Positions 46,721-55,071 of a stretch of 64,000 bases of DNA are shown here, piece by piece. The notes below the pieces were generated by a model, which worked only from the letters and a program-made list of their open reading frames with translations, had not been told where the DNA came from and searched no databases. Each line of letters begins with the position of its first letter. Within the stretch, counting starts at the first letter, position 1. The position numbers and the translations under genes are program-made. The DNA is from Xanthobacteraceae bacterium (GTDB taxonomy: Bacteria > Pseudomonadota > Alphaproteobacteria > Rhizobiales > Xanthobacteraceae), in contig JAQSWY010000002.1 in assembly GCA_029266425.1 (NCBI GenBank), forward strand, positions 62,001 through 126,000, read 5' to 3'.

Positions 46721-47316
46721 AGTTCCATCTGCATGGCGACGGTGTGACGCGCTGCGCCTGGTGCGGCACAGATCCCCTCTATGTCGCCTATCACGACGAG
46801 GAATGGGGCGTACCGGAATATGACGACCGGGCGCTGTTCGAGAAGCTGATCCTCGACGGCTTCCAGGCCGGCCTCGCCTGGATCACGATCCTGCGCAAGC
46901 GTGACAATTTCCGCCGCGCTTTCGACGGCTTCGAGCCGGAGGTGATCGCGCGCTACGGGCCCGACAAGGTCGAAGCGCTGATGCAGGACCCCGGCATCGT
47001 GCGCAACCGCTCGAAGGTGGTCTCGACCATCCGCTCGGCGCAGGCCTTCCTCGACATCATGGAGAAGGGCCCCGGCTTCTCGAAGCTGCTCTGGGAGATC
47101 AATGGCGGCGCCCCGGTCGACAACAGGCTGAGCGAGGCCGATGCGCCGCCGGTCACCTCGCCGAGCGCGGTCGCCATGTCAAAGGAATTGAAGAGGCGCG
47201 GCTTCAATTTTGTCGGGCCGACCATCGTCTACGCCTTCATGCAGGCGGTCGGCATGGTCGACGACCATGTCGTCGACTGCCATCGCCACGGCAAATATGC
47301 CGGGGCCGGCAAATGA
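46717..47316 (+). CDS. tag: DNA-3-methyladenine glycosylase I
   Basis: A 199-residue repair glycosylase that excises 3-methyladenine. The zinc-binding residues of the Tag family are recognisable: Cys13 (RCAWCG), His26 (AYHDEEWG), His184 and Cys188 in DHVVDCHRHGK, spaced as in the E. coli enzyme. The helix-hairpin-helix region is FEPEVIARYGPDKVEALMQD. It starts with GTG (46717) inside the ygfZ stop and ends in an ATGA overlap with the next gene. Confidence 0.95.
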   Translation: MKFHLHGDGVTRCAWCGTDPLYVAYHDEEWGVPEYDDRALFEKLILDGFQAGLAWITILRKRDNFRRAFDGFEPEVIARYGPDKVEALMQDPGIVRNRSKVVSTIRSAQAFLDIMEKGPGFSKLLWEINGGAPVDNRLSEADAPPVTSPSAVAMSKELKRRGFNFVGPTIVYAFMQAVGMVDDHVVDCHRHGKYAGAGK

Positions 47317-47939
47317 CCTTCGGGGTGGCGCCGGCACGGGGGCATGCACGGGCCTGGCAGCGCATGCTGTCGGGTCGCCGGCTCGATCTGCTCGATCCCT
47401 CCCCGCTCGACATCGAGATCGAGGATATCGCCCATGGCCTTGCCCGCGTGGCGCGCTGGAACGGCCAGACCATCGGGCCCAACATCTTCTCGGTGGCGCA
47501 GCACTCGGTGCTGGTGGAGTTCATCGCCAAGCGCCAGGCGCAGCTCCGCGGCACCGATCTCGACCGCCGTTGGCGCCTCGCCATGCTGCTGCACGACGCC
47601 CCGGAGTATGTGATCGGCGACATGATCAGCCCGTTCAAGGCGGTGCTCGGCAGCGACTACAAGGCGGTGGAGGCCCGCCTGCTGACCGCGATCAGCCTGC
47701 GCTTCGGCCTGCCGGCGGTGTGGCCGGCGGAACTTGTCAAGCTGGTCAAGGCGGCAGACCGCGCCAGCGCCTTCCTCGAGGCGACGCGGCTCGCCGGATT
47801 CGATGTCGCCGAGGCGAAAAAATTCTTCGGCCAGCCTTTTCCGCTAGAGGCCGCGGCCGAGCGCGACCATCTCGCCTCCTGGAGCGCGGACGAAGCCTCC
47901 GGCCGCTTTCTCGCCCGGTTCAGGGAGTTGTGTCCGTGA
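47313..47939 (+). CDS. HD-domain (YfbR-like) phosphohydrolase
   Basis: A 208-residue metal-dependent phosphohydrolase of the HD superfamily. The HD motif is seen as His64 (VAQHSVLVEF), His94-Asp95 (LLHDAPEYVIGD) and Asp149 (KAADRAS). The fold and motif most resemble YfbR, a 5'-deoxynucleotidase acting on dNMPs; the longer N-terminal part RMLSGRRLDLLDPSPLDIEI is common in the alphaproteobacterial group. It overlaps tag by four bases. Nucleotide sanitation beside a DNA-repair glycosylase is a sensible pairing, but it is inferred. Confidence 0.85.
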   Translation: MTFGVAPARGHARAWQRMLSGRRLDLLDPSPLDIEIEDIAHGLARVARWNGQTIGPNIFSVAQHSVLVEFIAKRQAQLRGTDLDRRWRLAMLLHDAPEYVIGDMISPFKAVLGSDYKAVEARLLTAISLRFGLPAVWPAELVKLVKAADRASAFLEATRLAGFDVAEAKKFFGQPFPLEAAAERDHLASWSADEASGRFLARFRELCP

Positions 47940-47951
47940 CGAAGACGCCCG

Positions 47952-48061
47952 CATGCTTCGAGGTCGGCCCGCGGCCGGCACTTCAGCGTGACGTAGGTCG
48001 CTTCCTGTCCAATAAGAACAACGTCATCCTGAGGTGCGAGCATAGCGAGCCTCGAAGGATG
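47952..48061. repeat. F1 palindromic repeat, copy 5 (left arm degenerate)
   Basis: Left arm CATGCTTCGAGG with the tip GGCCCGCGGCCGGC has diverged; the right arm ACGTCATCCTGAGGTGCG with GCGAGCATAGCGAGC and CCTCGAAGGATG is intact. It lies between the HD gene and the next gene on the same strand. Confidence 0.85.
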
Positions 48062-48093
48062 CTGAAGCCGAGCGGCATGTAAGGAGAAACGAC

Positions 48094-48600
48094 ATGATCC
48101 ATGTCTGTCCGCTCTCGAAGATCGAGGCGACGGTCAAAGCGACCGGCGCGCGGCACCTGCTCAGCGTCATCAATCTCGGCACCGAGGTGCCGCGCCCCGC
48201 GGCAATCCTGCCCGAGGACCACCTCTTCGTCGGCATCAACGACATAACGGTGCCGCAGGAGGGCCTGATCCATCCTGCCGCCGAGCATGTGGAGGGCATT
48301 CTCAGCTTCGTGCGGCGCTGGCCGCGCGAGGCGCCGCTGGTGGTGCACTGCTATGCCGGGATCAGCCGCTCCACGGCCAGCGCCTTTATCGCCGCCTGCG
48401 CTCTCAATCCCGATGCCGACGAGATGGAGATCGCCCGGCGGCTGCGCGCGGCCTCGCCGAGCGCGACGCCCAATGCCCTGCTGGTCTCGCTCGCCGACAG
48501 CGCGCTGCGGCGCGGCGGCCGCATGAATGCAGCGATCGCCGCGATCGGCAGCGGCCGCATGGCCTTCGAAGGTGATCCGTTCGAGCTGAGCTTCGGGTGA
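48094..48600 (+). CDS. Protein tyrosine phosphatase-like (DSP/PTP fold) protein
   Basis: A 168-residue protein with the phosphatase P-loop VVHCYAGISRSTAS: His85, nucleophile Cys86 and Arg92 in the HCx5R pattern. The general acid may be Asp50 in GINDITV. In size and pattern it resembles small dual-specificity phosphatases widespread in Rhizobiales and hypothetical in function. AGGAGAAA precedes the ATG at 48094. It follows the ygfZ-tag-HD operon after a repeat, so its transcription may be separate. Confidence 0.85.
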   Translation: MIHVCPLSKIEATVKATGARHLLSVINLGTEVPRPAAILPEDHLFVGINDITVPQEGLIHPAAEHVEGILSFVRRWPREAPLVVHCYAGISRSTASAFIAACALNPDADEMEIARRLRAASPSATPNALLVSLADSALRRGGRMNAAIAAIGSGRMAFEGDPFELSFG

Positions 48601-48641
48601 GCTCAAGCCGAGCTTGAGCATCGCTTGAGCCGAGCTCAAGC
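48601..48641. repeat. Nested GCTCAAG/CTTGAGC repeats
   Basis: GCTCAAG (48601-48607) pairs with CTTGAGC (48613-48619), and GCTTGAGC (48623-48630) pairs with GCTCAAGC (48634-48641). The four units can pair in alternative ways. It starts immediately after the phosphatase stop; without a T-run it is not a classical terminator. Confidence 0.65.
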
Positions 48642-48688
48642 CATGCCTCGACCCTCCTTGAAAGTTCTCTAGTAATGATTCGCAATCC

Positions 48689-48706
48689 GTACAGGAAACG
48701 TACAGG
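48689..48706 (+). promoter_or_regulatory. Direct repeat upstream of the cytochrome gene
   Basis: GTACAGG occurs at 48689-48695 and again at 48700-48706, eleven bases apart, so both lie on the same helix face. It sits 67 bases before the ATG and could be an activator site. Nothing more can be said from sequence. Confidence 0.4.
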
Positions 48707-48772
48707 TTCGGCGCATTAATGGGCATGAGCCCCCAGCATCAGGGTCGGGAACCGGTTTCAGAGAGTTTCATC

Positions 48773-49261
48773 ATGCGGACATTCATTATCACCCTTGCCG
48801 CCTTCGGCCTTGCGGCTTCGCCGCTAGCGGCTGCCGACAGCGCCAAGGTGAAGCGCGGCGAATATCTCGCGGCCATTATGGATTGCGGCGGCTGCCACAC
48901 CACCGGCGCGCTCGCCGGCAAGCCGGATCCCGCGATGCATCTCGCCGGCTCGACGATCGGCTTCCAGCTCCCGGGCCTCGGCATCTTCTACCCGCCGAAC
49001 CTCACGCCGGACAAGGCGACCGGGCTCGGCGAATGGAGCGAGGCCGACATCGTCAAGGCGGTGCGCGCCGGGGTGCGGCCGGACGGGCGCATGCTGGCGC
49101 CGGTCATGCCGTACCATAGCTATTCCAGGCTTACCGATGCCGACGCCGGCGCCCTCGCCGCCTACCTCAAGAACCTGAAGCCGATTTCGCACCAGAGCCC
49201 GGCCATGGTCGGCGCCAACGGCAAGGCGAGCGCGCCCTATCTCGGCCTTGTGATGCCGTGA
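48773..49261 (+). CDS. Periplasmic c-type cytochrome
   Basis: A 162-residue monoheme cytochrome c with a signal peptide (MRTFIITLAAFGLAASPLAA). The heme motif CGGCH has Cys38, Cys41 and His42; the axial Met is probably that of VMPYHSYSRLTDADAGALAA. The pattern with NLTPDKATGLGEWSEADIVK matches the cytochrome subunits of membrane-bound alcohol, aldehyde or gluconate dehydrogenases, but no dehydrogenase gene is near. The chosen ATG starts the signal peptide; earlier in-frame ATGs add non-conserved residues. Confidence 0.92.
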   Translation: MRTFIITLAAFGLAASPLAAADSAKVKRGEYLAAIMDCGGCHTTGALAGKPDPAMHLAGSTIGFQLPGLGIFYPPNLTPDKATGLGEWSEADIVKAVRAGVRPDGRMLAPVMPYHSYSRLTDADAGALAAYLKNLKPISHQSPAMVGANGKASAPYLGLVMP

Positions 49262-49273
49262 ACGCGGCCTCTT

Positions 49274-49312
49274 CTCCCTCTCCCGCTTGCGGGGGAGGGT
49301 CGCGGAGGGGGC
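49274..49312. repeat. F5-type short palindrome downstream of the cytochrome gene
   Basis: CCCTCTCCCGC and GCGGGGGAGGG form a short-loop stem, followed by TCGCGGAGGGGGCG. It begins 13 bases after the stop. Related in sequence to the hairpins at 42305 and inside glcE. Confidence 0.6.
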
Positions 49313-49482
49313 GCCGCCAGCCTCCTGCACCATGTTGGGTGTCAGCATCCGGAAGCCGCGCCACGTCATATCCATCACTGATGCAAATGGGTCCGGGCAG
49401 GAAAATTCGTTTTCCGTCGAGCCGACCTACGGGTAGTGTCGACGATGCGGGTATGTGTCCGCATTTCACGACGAGGTTCCTA

Positions 49483-50724
49483 ATGCCTGCAGCCGCTGAG
49501 CCGACCCAAGTCGCGCGCCCGAGCCTTGCCGCCCGCGCGCCGCTCTTCGTCGTGCTGTGCGGCTGCATGATCGCCATGCTCACCTTCGGGCCACGCGCCT
49601 CCTCCGGCATCTTCCTCCTGCCGATGACCCATGAATATGGCTGGGGTCGCGATACGTTCGGCCTCGCCATCGCCATCCAGAACCTGCTCTGGGGCGTCGG
49701 CACGCCGTTTGCCGGCGCGGTCGCGGACCGTCTTGGCGTGGTGCGCGTGCTGTGGGTCGGCGCTGTGCTCTATGCGCTCGGGCTGATCGCCATGGCCTAT
49801 GCCTCGACCCCCGGCCTGCTGCACATGTCCGCCGGCGTGCTGATCGGTTTCGGGCTTTCCGGCTGCTCGTTCAACATCGTGCTCGCCGCCTTCGGCAAGC
49901 TGCTGCCGGAGCGCTGGCGCCCGCTCGCCTTCGGCGCCGGCACCGCGGCCGGCTCGTTCGGCCAGTTCCTGTTCCCGCCGCTCGCCAATGGGCTGATCGG
50001 GTCCATCGGCTGGCAGGAGACCCTGATCATTTTCGGCGTCACCATGATACTGGTGATGCCCTTCGCCCTCGCGCTCGCCAATCCGGCGCCGGCCGCCGGC
50101 AAGGCCAATGTGCCGCAACAGTCAATCGGCGCGGCGCTCGGCGAGGCGTTTCGCCATCCGAGCTACGTGTTCCTGGTGCTCGGCTTCTTCACCTGCGGCT
50201 TCCAGCTCGCCTTCGTCACCACGCACCTTCCCGCCTATCTCACCGATCGCGGCCTGTCGGTCACCATCGGCGGCTGGACGCTGGCCTCGATCGGGCTCGC
50301 CAACATGGTCGGCTCGCTCACCGCGGGCTGGATGTCGAGCCGCATGTCGAAGCGCTGGCTGCTCGCCGCCATCTATTTCGCCCGCGGCGTGGTAATCGCC
50401 GCTTTCGTGCTGCTGCCGGCCTCGCCAGCGACCTCGATCGGCTTCGGCATTGCCATCGGCCTGCTCTGGCTCTCCACGGTGCCGCCGACCTCGGGCCTCG
50501 TCATGCTGATGTTCGGCACGCGCTATCTTGCCATGCTCTATGGCTTCGCCTTCTTCAGCCACCAGGTGGGCGGCTTCCTCGGCGTGTGGCTCGGCGGGCT
50601 GCTCTATGAGCAGCTCGGTTCCTACAACTTCGTCTGGTGGCTCTCGGTGGCGCTGAGCTTCGCCTCGGCGGCGATCAACCTGCCCATCGTCGAGCGCCCG
50701 GTGGCGCGGCCGCAGCCGGCGTGA
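49483..50724 (+). CDS. Major facilitator superfamily transporter
   Basis: A 413-residue carrier with twelve predicted membrane helices. The loop between helices 2 and 3 reads GAVADRLGVVRVLWVGA, the MFS motif A, and its counterpart in the second half is GWMSSRMSKRWLLAA. FGPRASSGIFLLPMTHEYGW and the second-half gate resemble oxalate/formate or monocarboxylate carriers, so an organic acid is a plausible substrate. GAGG precedes the ATG at 49483. It is not obviously in an operon with the cytochrome gene (221 bases apart). Confidence 0.88.
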   Translation: MPAAAEPTQVARPSLAARAPLFVVLCGCMIAMLTFGPRASSGIFLLPMTHEYGWGRDTFGLAIAIQNLLWGVGTPFAGAVADRLGVVRVLWVGAVLYALGLIAMAYASTPGLLHMSAGVLIGFGLSGCSFNIVLAAFGKLLPERWRPLAFGAGTAAGSFGQFLFPPLANGLIGSIGWQETLIIFGVTMILVMPFALALANPAPAAGKANVPQQSIGAALGEAFRHPSYVFLVLGFFTCGFQLAFVTTHLPAYLTDRGLSVTIGGWTLASIGLANMVGSLTAGWMSSRMSKRWLLAAIYFARGVVIAAFVLLPASPATSIGFGIAIGLLWLSTVPPTSGLVMLMFGTRYLAMLYGFAFFSHQVGGFLGVWLGGLLYEQLGSYNFVWWLSVALSFASAAINLPIVERPVARPQPA

Positions 50725-50858
50725 GCCTCGCCCGCAGTCGCGCCACGTTTTCCGTCCATTAACCATCCTGGTCGCACCATGGCGGTGCGTTGATGGCGCG
50801 TCGCGTTGCAGAGGCGCCACAGGGCCGCGGCAGCATGCCGCCGTGGGCCGGTGGATTG

Positions 50859-50887
50859 CCCGGCTTTGCTTGACAAGGCCGGGTTTT
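50859..50887 (+). terminator. Terminator-like hairpin downstream of the MFS gene
   Basis: CCCGGCTTTG (50859-50868) and CAAGGCCGGG (50874-50883) around CTTGA, one wobble, followed by TTTT. It lies 135 bases after the MFS stop and 43 before the next gene. Its core resembles the F2 repeat tip, so it may be a fragment of that family serving as terminator. Confidence 0.6.
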
Positions 50888-50929
50888 GGCGGCGCATCGT
50901 AAAGGCTACGGGATCGACGGGATTGGGAC

Positions 50930-51394
50930 ATGCACCGCAACATCGCTTTGCTTGCCGCTAGCGCCGCGCTCACCGTGGCGGCCATGGCGGTACCGGCATC
51001 CGCCGAAACGCTGAGCCCCGACGCCGCCAAGAGCTTCGTCATGGGGCGCACCTTCTCGTACAAGTGCTACGAGGGCACCACCGGCGCCGGACGCATCCTT
51101 CCCGACGGCTCGGTCGCCGGCACCATCCAGATCCGCGGCCAAGGCAATATGCGCTATGTGACGCTGCCCGCCGGCACGCTGCTCACCAAGGGCCCGGCGG
51201 TCTGCGCCAAGCTGAAGGGCGTCGCCTTCCAGCCCTGCTTCGAGGTCGAGAAGACCAGCGCGACCAGCTTCCGCGGCAGCCTCGCCGGCTTCGACAAGAT
51301 GTGGTGCAGCTTCGAGCGTGGCGGCTCCGGCCGCGCCAAGCTCGCCCAGCGCCGCTCCAAGCCCGAGACCACCGCCTCGGTCGACCAGAACTGA
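50930..51394 (+). CDS. Secreted hypothetical protein
   Basis: A 154-residue protein with a signal peptide (ALLAASAALTVAAMAVPASA). The mature domain of about 115 residues has four cysteines (YKCYEGTT, AVCAKLKG, FQPCFEVE, KMWCSFER), so two disulfides are possible, and a beta-rich pattern (FVMGRTFSYKC, GTIQIRGQGNMRYVTLP). I recognise it only as a conserved hypothetical of Rhizobiales. The C-terminus is charged. It starts at the ATG at 50930, after a terminator-like hairpin, so it probably has its own promoter. Confidence 0.75.
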   Translation: MHRNIALLAASAALTVAAMAVPASAETLSPDAAKSFVMGRTFSYKCYEGTTGAGRILPDGSVAGTIQIRGQGNMRYVTLPAGTLLTKGPAVCAKLKGVAFQPCFEVEKTSATSFRGSLAGFDKMWCSFERGGSGRAKLAQRRSKPETTASVDQN

Positions 51395-51454
51395 GGTCTT
51401 CGCTTCCAACCAGGGCCTGACTCCAACTCGCCGAAGCCGGCGCGAGCCTCCCCT

Positions 51455-51495
51455 CGCGCCCTCATCCCCGGGCTTGACCCGGGGATGAGGGCGCG
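51455..51495. repeat. Perfect 18-bp inverted repeat (F2-like)
   Basis: CGCGCCCTCATCCCCGGG (51455-51472) and its exact inverse (51478-51495) around CTTGA. The core CATCCCCGGGCTTGACCCGG recalls the F2 hairpin. It lies 61 bases after the stop of the preceding gene. The rest of the spacer up to 51673 shows nothing else. Confidence 0.8.
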
Positions 51496-51673
51496 ATTTG
51501 GAGCTTTGGTGACGCCGATTGAAATTGCATTTCTGCAAGATTTCTTTGGTTTCTTTCTCTATCGCATTGCGTGACCGGGCCCGGTAGTTCTGCAGCTATC
51601 CAAGCGGCAGATGGCGCCCCACGCACGGATCCATCGGCCGGACAATCACAACCCGCCAGATCGGAACTCCGCC

Positions 51674-52099
51674 ATGCTCGATACCAACACCGCCCCCTAC
51701 GGCATCTTCGTCCTGCGCGTCGCGCTCGGCGCCATGTGGATCTCCCACGCGCTGCTCAAGTACGTCGTCTTCACCATTCCCGGCTTCGCCGGCTTCCTCG
51801 GCAGCCTCGGCCTGCCGGAAGCCCTTGCATGGCCGGTGTTCCTCGCCGAGCTCATCGGCGGCATCCTGATCGTGCTCGGCGTCTATGCCCGCCACGTCGC
51901 CCTGCTGCTGATCCCGGTCATGGCCGGCGCGATGAGCGTGCACATTCCGAACGGCTGGCTGTTCTCCGGCACCGGCGGCGGCTGGGAATATCCCGCCTTC
52001 CTGATGGTCGCGTCCTTCGCGCTGTGGCTGCTCGGCGACGGCGCCTTTGCGCTGCGCTCGCGTCCGCTGCTGTTCGTCGGCCGCCCGGTTGCCGCCTGA
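51674..52099 (+). CDS. DoxX family membrane protein
   Basis: A 141-residue membrane protein with four predicted helices, of the DoxX/SURF4 family. FVLRVALGAMWISHALLKY is the typical first helix; PVFLAELIGGILIVLGVYAR, the third; HIPNGWLFSGTGGGWEYP, the conserved loop; MVASFALWLLGDGAFALRSR, the last. The family is linked to quinone-related electron transfer in archaea and otherwise uncharacterised. ATG at 51674. It stands alone and ends before a shared terminator. Confidence 0.87.
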   Translation: MLDTNTAPYGIFVLRVALGAMWISHALLKYVVFTIPGFAGFLGSLGLPEALAWPVFLAELIGGILIVLGVYARHVALLLIPVMAGAMSVHIPNGWLFSGTGGGWEYPAFLMVASFALWLLGDGAFALRSRPLLFVGRPVAA

Positions 52100-52121
52100 T
52101 CCGACTATCCGGTGACTTCAG

Positions 52122-52150
52122 AGGGGCAGCCTAGCTGGGCTGCCCCTTTT
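52122..52150. terminator. Bidirectional intrinsic terminator between doxX and DUF2339 genes
   Basis: AGGGGCAGCC (52122-52131) and GGCTGCCCCT (52138-52147) followed by TTTT on the plus strand. Its right half overlaps the last codons and stop (TAG) of the convergent DUF2339 gene. Confidence 0.82.
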
Positions 52151-54761
52151 GCACGTTTGCCGGTCTGAGCAGCAGATGCTGGTAGAGCCAGCCGATGGCG
52201 ACCAGCACCAGGCCGAGCCCTATGAAGGACAGCGCCCGCAGCACCCCCTCGAGATCCGACATGTCCCACAGGAACACCTTGAGGATGGTCAGCATCACGA
52301 TGCAAGCCGAGGCGAGCCTCAGCTCGCGCGAGCCGGAGAGCAGGCCGGCGAGAAGCAGGGCGATGCCGAAGACGAGCCAGACCGCGGAATAGGCGTAGAG
52401 CTCGCCGCTGCCCAGATCCTCCGAGGCGAGATCCGGACCGACGAAGAAACGGCGCACCGACAGCGTCACATAGGCGAAGGCCAGCACCAGAGCGAGCGCG
52501 CCAGACGCCCTGCGATGCCAGAGCGGGCGGGTCTCGCGCGTCACCCGATGGAGGGCGAAGGCAAGCACCGCCGGAACCGCATAGGCGAGCAGCAGCAGAT
52601 TGATGAAGCGGCCCTCGATGAGGTCGCCCGTCACCATCGGATTGGCGAAGCCGAGCACGGCGAAGGCGAGCAGTCCGGCGATCGCGAACACGCCGAGCGA
52701 TCCCAGCTCATAGACCGGGCTCGCGCTCACGCGGCGCAACCGCTCCAGACCGATGACATAGGCCAGCGCCACGCAGAGATAGCCGGCGATCTCGGCAAGG
52801 CCGGGTTCCGGCCCGATCAGCGTGCCGCGCACCGCATGGCGGATTTCGGTCACCGCCAGCAGCACCGCGAAGATGAGCGCCAGGCTCTCATGGGTGCGCC
52901 GGGCCCAGTCGTTCCCGCCCAGGCGCCACGCCGCGGCGGCGAAGGAGAGTGCCGGCACGCCATAGCCCCAGAGCAGCCAGTTGAGGACGGGCGTCGCGCC
53001 GGGATTGCCGCCGGCGATGGTCGGGTCCCACATCACCCGTCCGAGCACGGCGATGCCGACAAAGGCGGAGAGCTGGCGCAGCCCGGGCAGCGGACGGGTG
53101 CTCGCGATCCAGGCGATGCCGAGGCTCGCCAGCGCCAGCCCGACGGTGAGCCAGCCACGCTCCAGCGCCATGGTCAGCCCGAGCGCCAGTGCCGCGACGC
53201 TGCCGGTGGCGAACACCGTGGCGGCATGCTCGCTCGCACCTTCGCGCCCGGTGAGACGATCGACCGCCAGCGTACCTAAGGCGGCGAGCGCAAGCGCGGC
53301 CAGGGCAAAGCCATAGCTGATGCCGAAGTCGGTCAGCCGCCAATAGGCCGCGATCAGCAACAGCAGTGGACCGACGACCGCGGCCGCGCTCCATGCCAGC
53401 GCCGGCATCAGGCGTTCCGCACGGCCGGCCTTGAGGTAGCCGGCGAGGCCGAGGAGGGCGCCGAGCGCGAGGCCGAACGCGATGAAGCCACCGAGCGCCA
53501 GCACCGGCGGGCCGGCAACGACGCCTTCCATGGCGCCGGGCGCGGCGACTGTGGTGCCGCCCTGCGCCAGCACATCCCAGGCCGCCAGCACGAAGGCGCT
53601 CAGCGGCGCGGCGATCAATGGCGCATGGCTCGCCGCCTCCGCGCGCCATGCCATGACGATGGCCGCGAAGACCAGAGCGCCAAACAGGATGAGCGAGGGC
53701 GCCGCCTGGTCGACCGCAGCGGTGAGCAGCGCGCCAAGACCCAGCGCGCCGGTAACGGCGAGGGCCGAGACCCAATCGGGCCGCGGCATCTCGCCCGCCG
53801 GCGGGCCACGGAACAGGCCGGGCACCAGGAAGGCGGCGGTCAGCGCCATCAGCACGGCGGCGAGGAAGCCGGGCGCGGCGCTGCTGCTGCCACCCTCGGT
53901 CAGCACCAGCAGGACCAGGCCCCACAAGGTGGCGCCGATGATCGCCAGCGCCGCGAGCCATGCCCAGAGCCGGGCGCGGGCGACACCGATCGCGGCCGCA
54001 GCGACGACGGCGACATAGACGGCAAGGCCCCAGGCGCTCGGCTCGTCGGTCGAGACCAGCAGCGGCGCGACGCCCGCGGCGACGAGGCCGAGCGCCGCCA
54101 GCATCGGGCCATGCAGCAGCGCCGCCGCCATCGAGGCGATGGCGACCGCGCCCAGCAGCAGGAAGGCGACGCCGGGCGGTAGCAGCCCATAGATCTCATA
54201 GGCGGCGTAGATGACGGCGTAGGCGGTGGAGGTGCCCGCGGCGGTCAGCATCGCCGGTACATCGGCGAAGGGCAGCGCGATGCGGCTCGGTTCGCCCTTG
54301 CGGCGCAGCCATTCGCCGGCCGCCAGCAGCGCGACGGCGAGCAGCGCGCCGAGGGTAAGCCGGGCGCCCGGGCCGATGAGATCGGCCTCGATGGCGTAGC
54401 GCACCAGGAAGATGCCGCCGAGCGCCAGCGCGATGCCCCCGAGCCACACGGTCCAGAGCGCGCCGAAGCGCTCCTCGAAACCGGCGAGCCGGCCGGGCCC
54501 GGCGGGCGCAGGCTCCTCGATTTGTGGGACTTCCAGAGGCGGAGAGGCCGGCGGAGGTGCCGCAGTCGGCTCCTCCTTGGGAGCGAAGACGGAGAGCCCG
54601 GCCTGCTTCTCCGCGGGCGGGGTCGGCACGGGCGCCACTTGCGCCGGTGCTGCGCCGCGCTCCAGCAGCTCGATGCGCGTTTCGAGCTGTTTCACCCGGC
54701 GGCGCAGGGCGAACAGCAGGATGAAAGCGATGATCAGGAAAAGACCGGCAAACTCGCCCAT
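52131..54761 (-). CDS. DUF2339 family polytopic membrane protein
   Basis: An 876-residue inner-membrane protein of the DUF2339 family. An N-terminal anchor (GEFAGLFLIIAFILLFAL) is followed by a coiled-coil (RRRVKQLETRIELLERG), a Pro-rich linker (about 40-100), and then about 25 hydrophobic helices to the end (for example WTVWLGGIALALGGIFLVRY and the C-terminal LSFIGLGLVLVAIGWLYQHL). The function is unknown; the many helices suggest transport or envelope assembly. Starts at the ATG at 54761. The C-terminus ends inside the shared terminator. Confidence 0.87.
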   Translation of the reverse strand: MGEFAGLFLIIAFILLFALRRRVKQLETRIELLERGAAPAQVAPVPTPPAEKQAGLSVFAPKEEPTAAPPPASPPLEVPQIEEPAPAGPGRLAGFEERFGALWTVWLGGIALALGGIFLVRYAIEADLIGPGARLTLGALLAVALLAAGEWLRRKGEPSRIALPFADVPAMLTAAGTSTAYAVIYAAYEIYGLLPPGVAFLLLGAVAIASMAAALLHGPMLAALGLVAAGVAPLLVSTDEPSAWGLAVYVAVVAAAAIGVARARLWAWLAALAIIGATLWGLVLLVLTEGGSSSAAPGFLAAVLMALTAAFLVPGLFRGPPAGEMPRPDWVSALAVTGALGLGALLTAAVDQAAPSLILFGALVFAAIVMAWRAEAASHAPLIAAPLSAFVLAAWDVLAQGGTTVAAPGAMEGVVAGPPVLALGGFIAFGLALGALLGLAGYLKAGRAERLMPALAWSAAAVVGPLLLLIAAYWRLTDFGISYGFALAALALAALGTLAVDRLTGREGASEHAATVFATGSVAALALGLTMALERGWLTVGLALASLGIAWIASTRPLPGLRQLSAFVGIAVLGRVMWDPTIAGGNPGATPVLNWLLWGYGVPALSFAAAAWRLGGNDWARRTHESLALIFAVLLAVTEIRHAVRGTLIGPEPGLAEIAGYLCVALAYVIGLERLRRVSASPVYELGSLGVFAIAGLLAFAVLGFANPMVTGDLIEGRFINLLLLAYAVPAVLAFALHRVTRETRPLWHRRASGALALVLAFAYVTLSVRRFFVGPDLASEDLGSGELYAYSAVWLVFGIALLLAGLLSGSRELRLASACIVMLTILKVFLWDMSDLEGVLRALSFIGLGLVLVAIGWLYQHLLLRPANVQKGQPS

Positions 54762-54937
54762 GTATCAGCGGCCGCAAATGCCCGTCATCGGCGCACCCTG
54801 CCGGACGACGGTCCGGCAGGGCCGGGCGGCCCTCCTGCCAACGAGCAATGCCGCGCCATTGCTGAACGCGGGCTGAAGCCCTGCTTCAGCAATGCTTTAT
54901 CTGGTGGATAAGGGAATGTGGCGCCGCTTTGTTTCAA

Positions 54938-55034
54938 CATTCTTCCAGGCTCGCTGCGCGAGCACGTCAGGATGAGGTCCGTCTAAAGTACCACCTCATC
55001 CTGAGGTGCCCGGCAAAGCCGGGCCTCGAAGGAT
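54938..55034. repeat. F1 palindromic repeat, copy 6
   Basis: Left arm CATTCTTCCAGGCTCGCTGC has diverged in two places; the tip GCTCGCTGCGCGAGC is intact. The right arm ACCTCATCCTGAGGTGCC has the tip CCCGGCAAAGCCGGG. It lies in the 310-base spacer between the TPR gene and DUF2339; the rest of that spacer (54762-54937) shows nothing recognisable. Confidence 0.9.
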
Positions 55035-55071
55035 GGTCGAGCTGAGCAAGCGCGGAGGACGCCGGCAGCAA

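Noticed and set aside
48665-48690. Fur/Irr-like iron box (AATGATTCGCAAT) before the cytochrome gene
   Set aside because: Only a partial resemblance, without the full palindrome.
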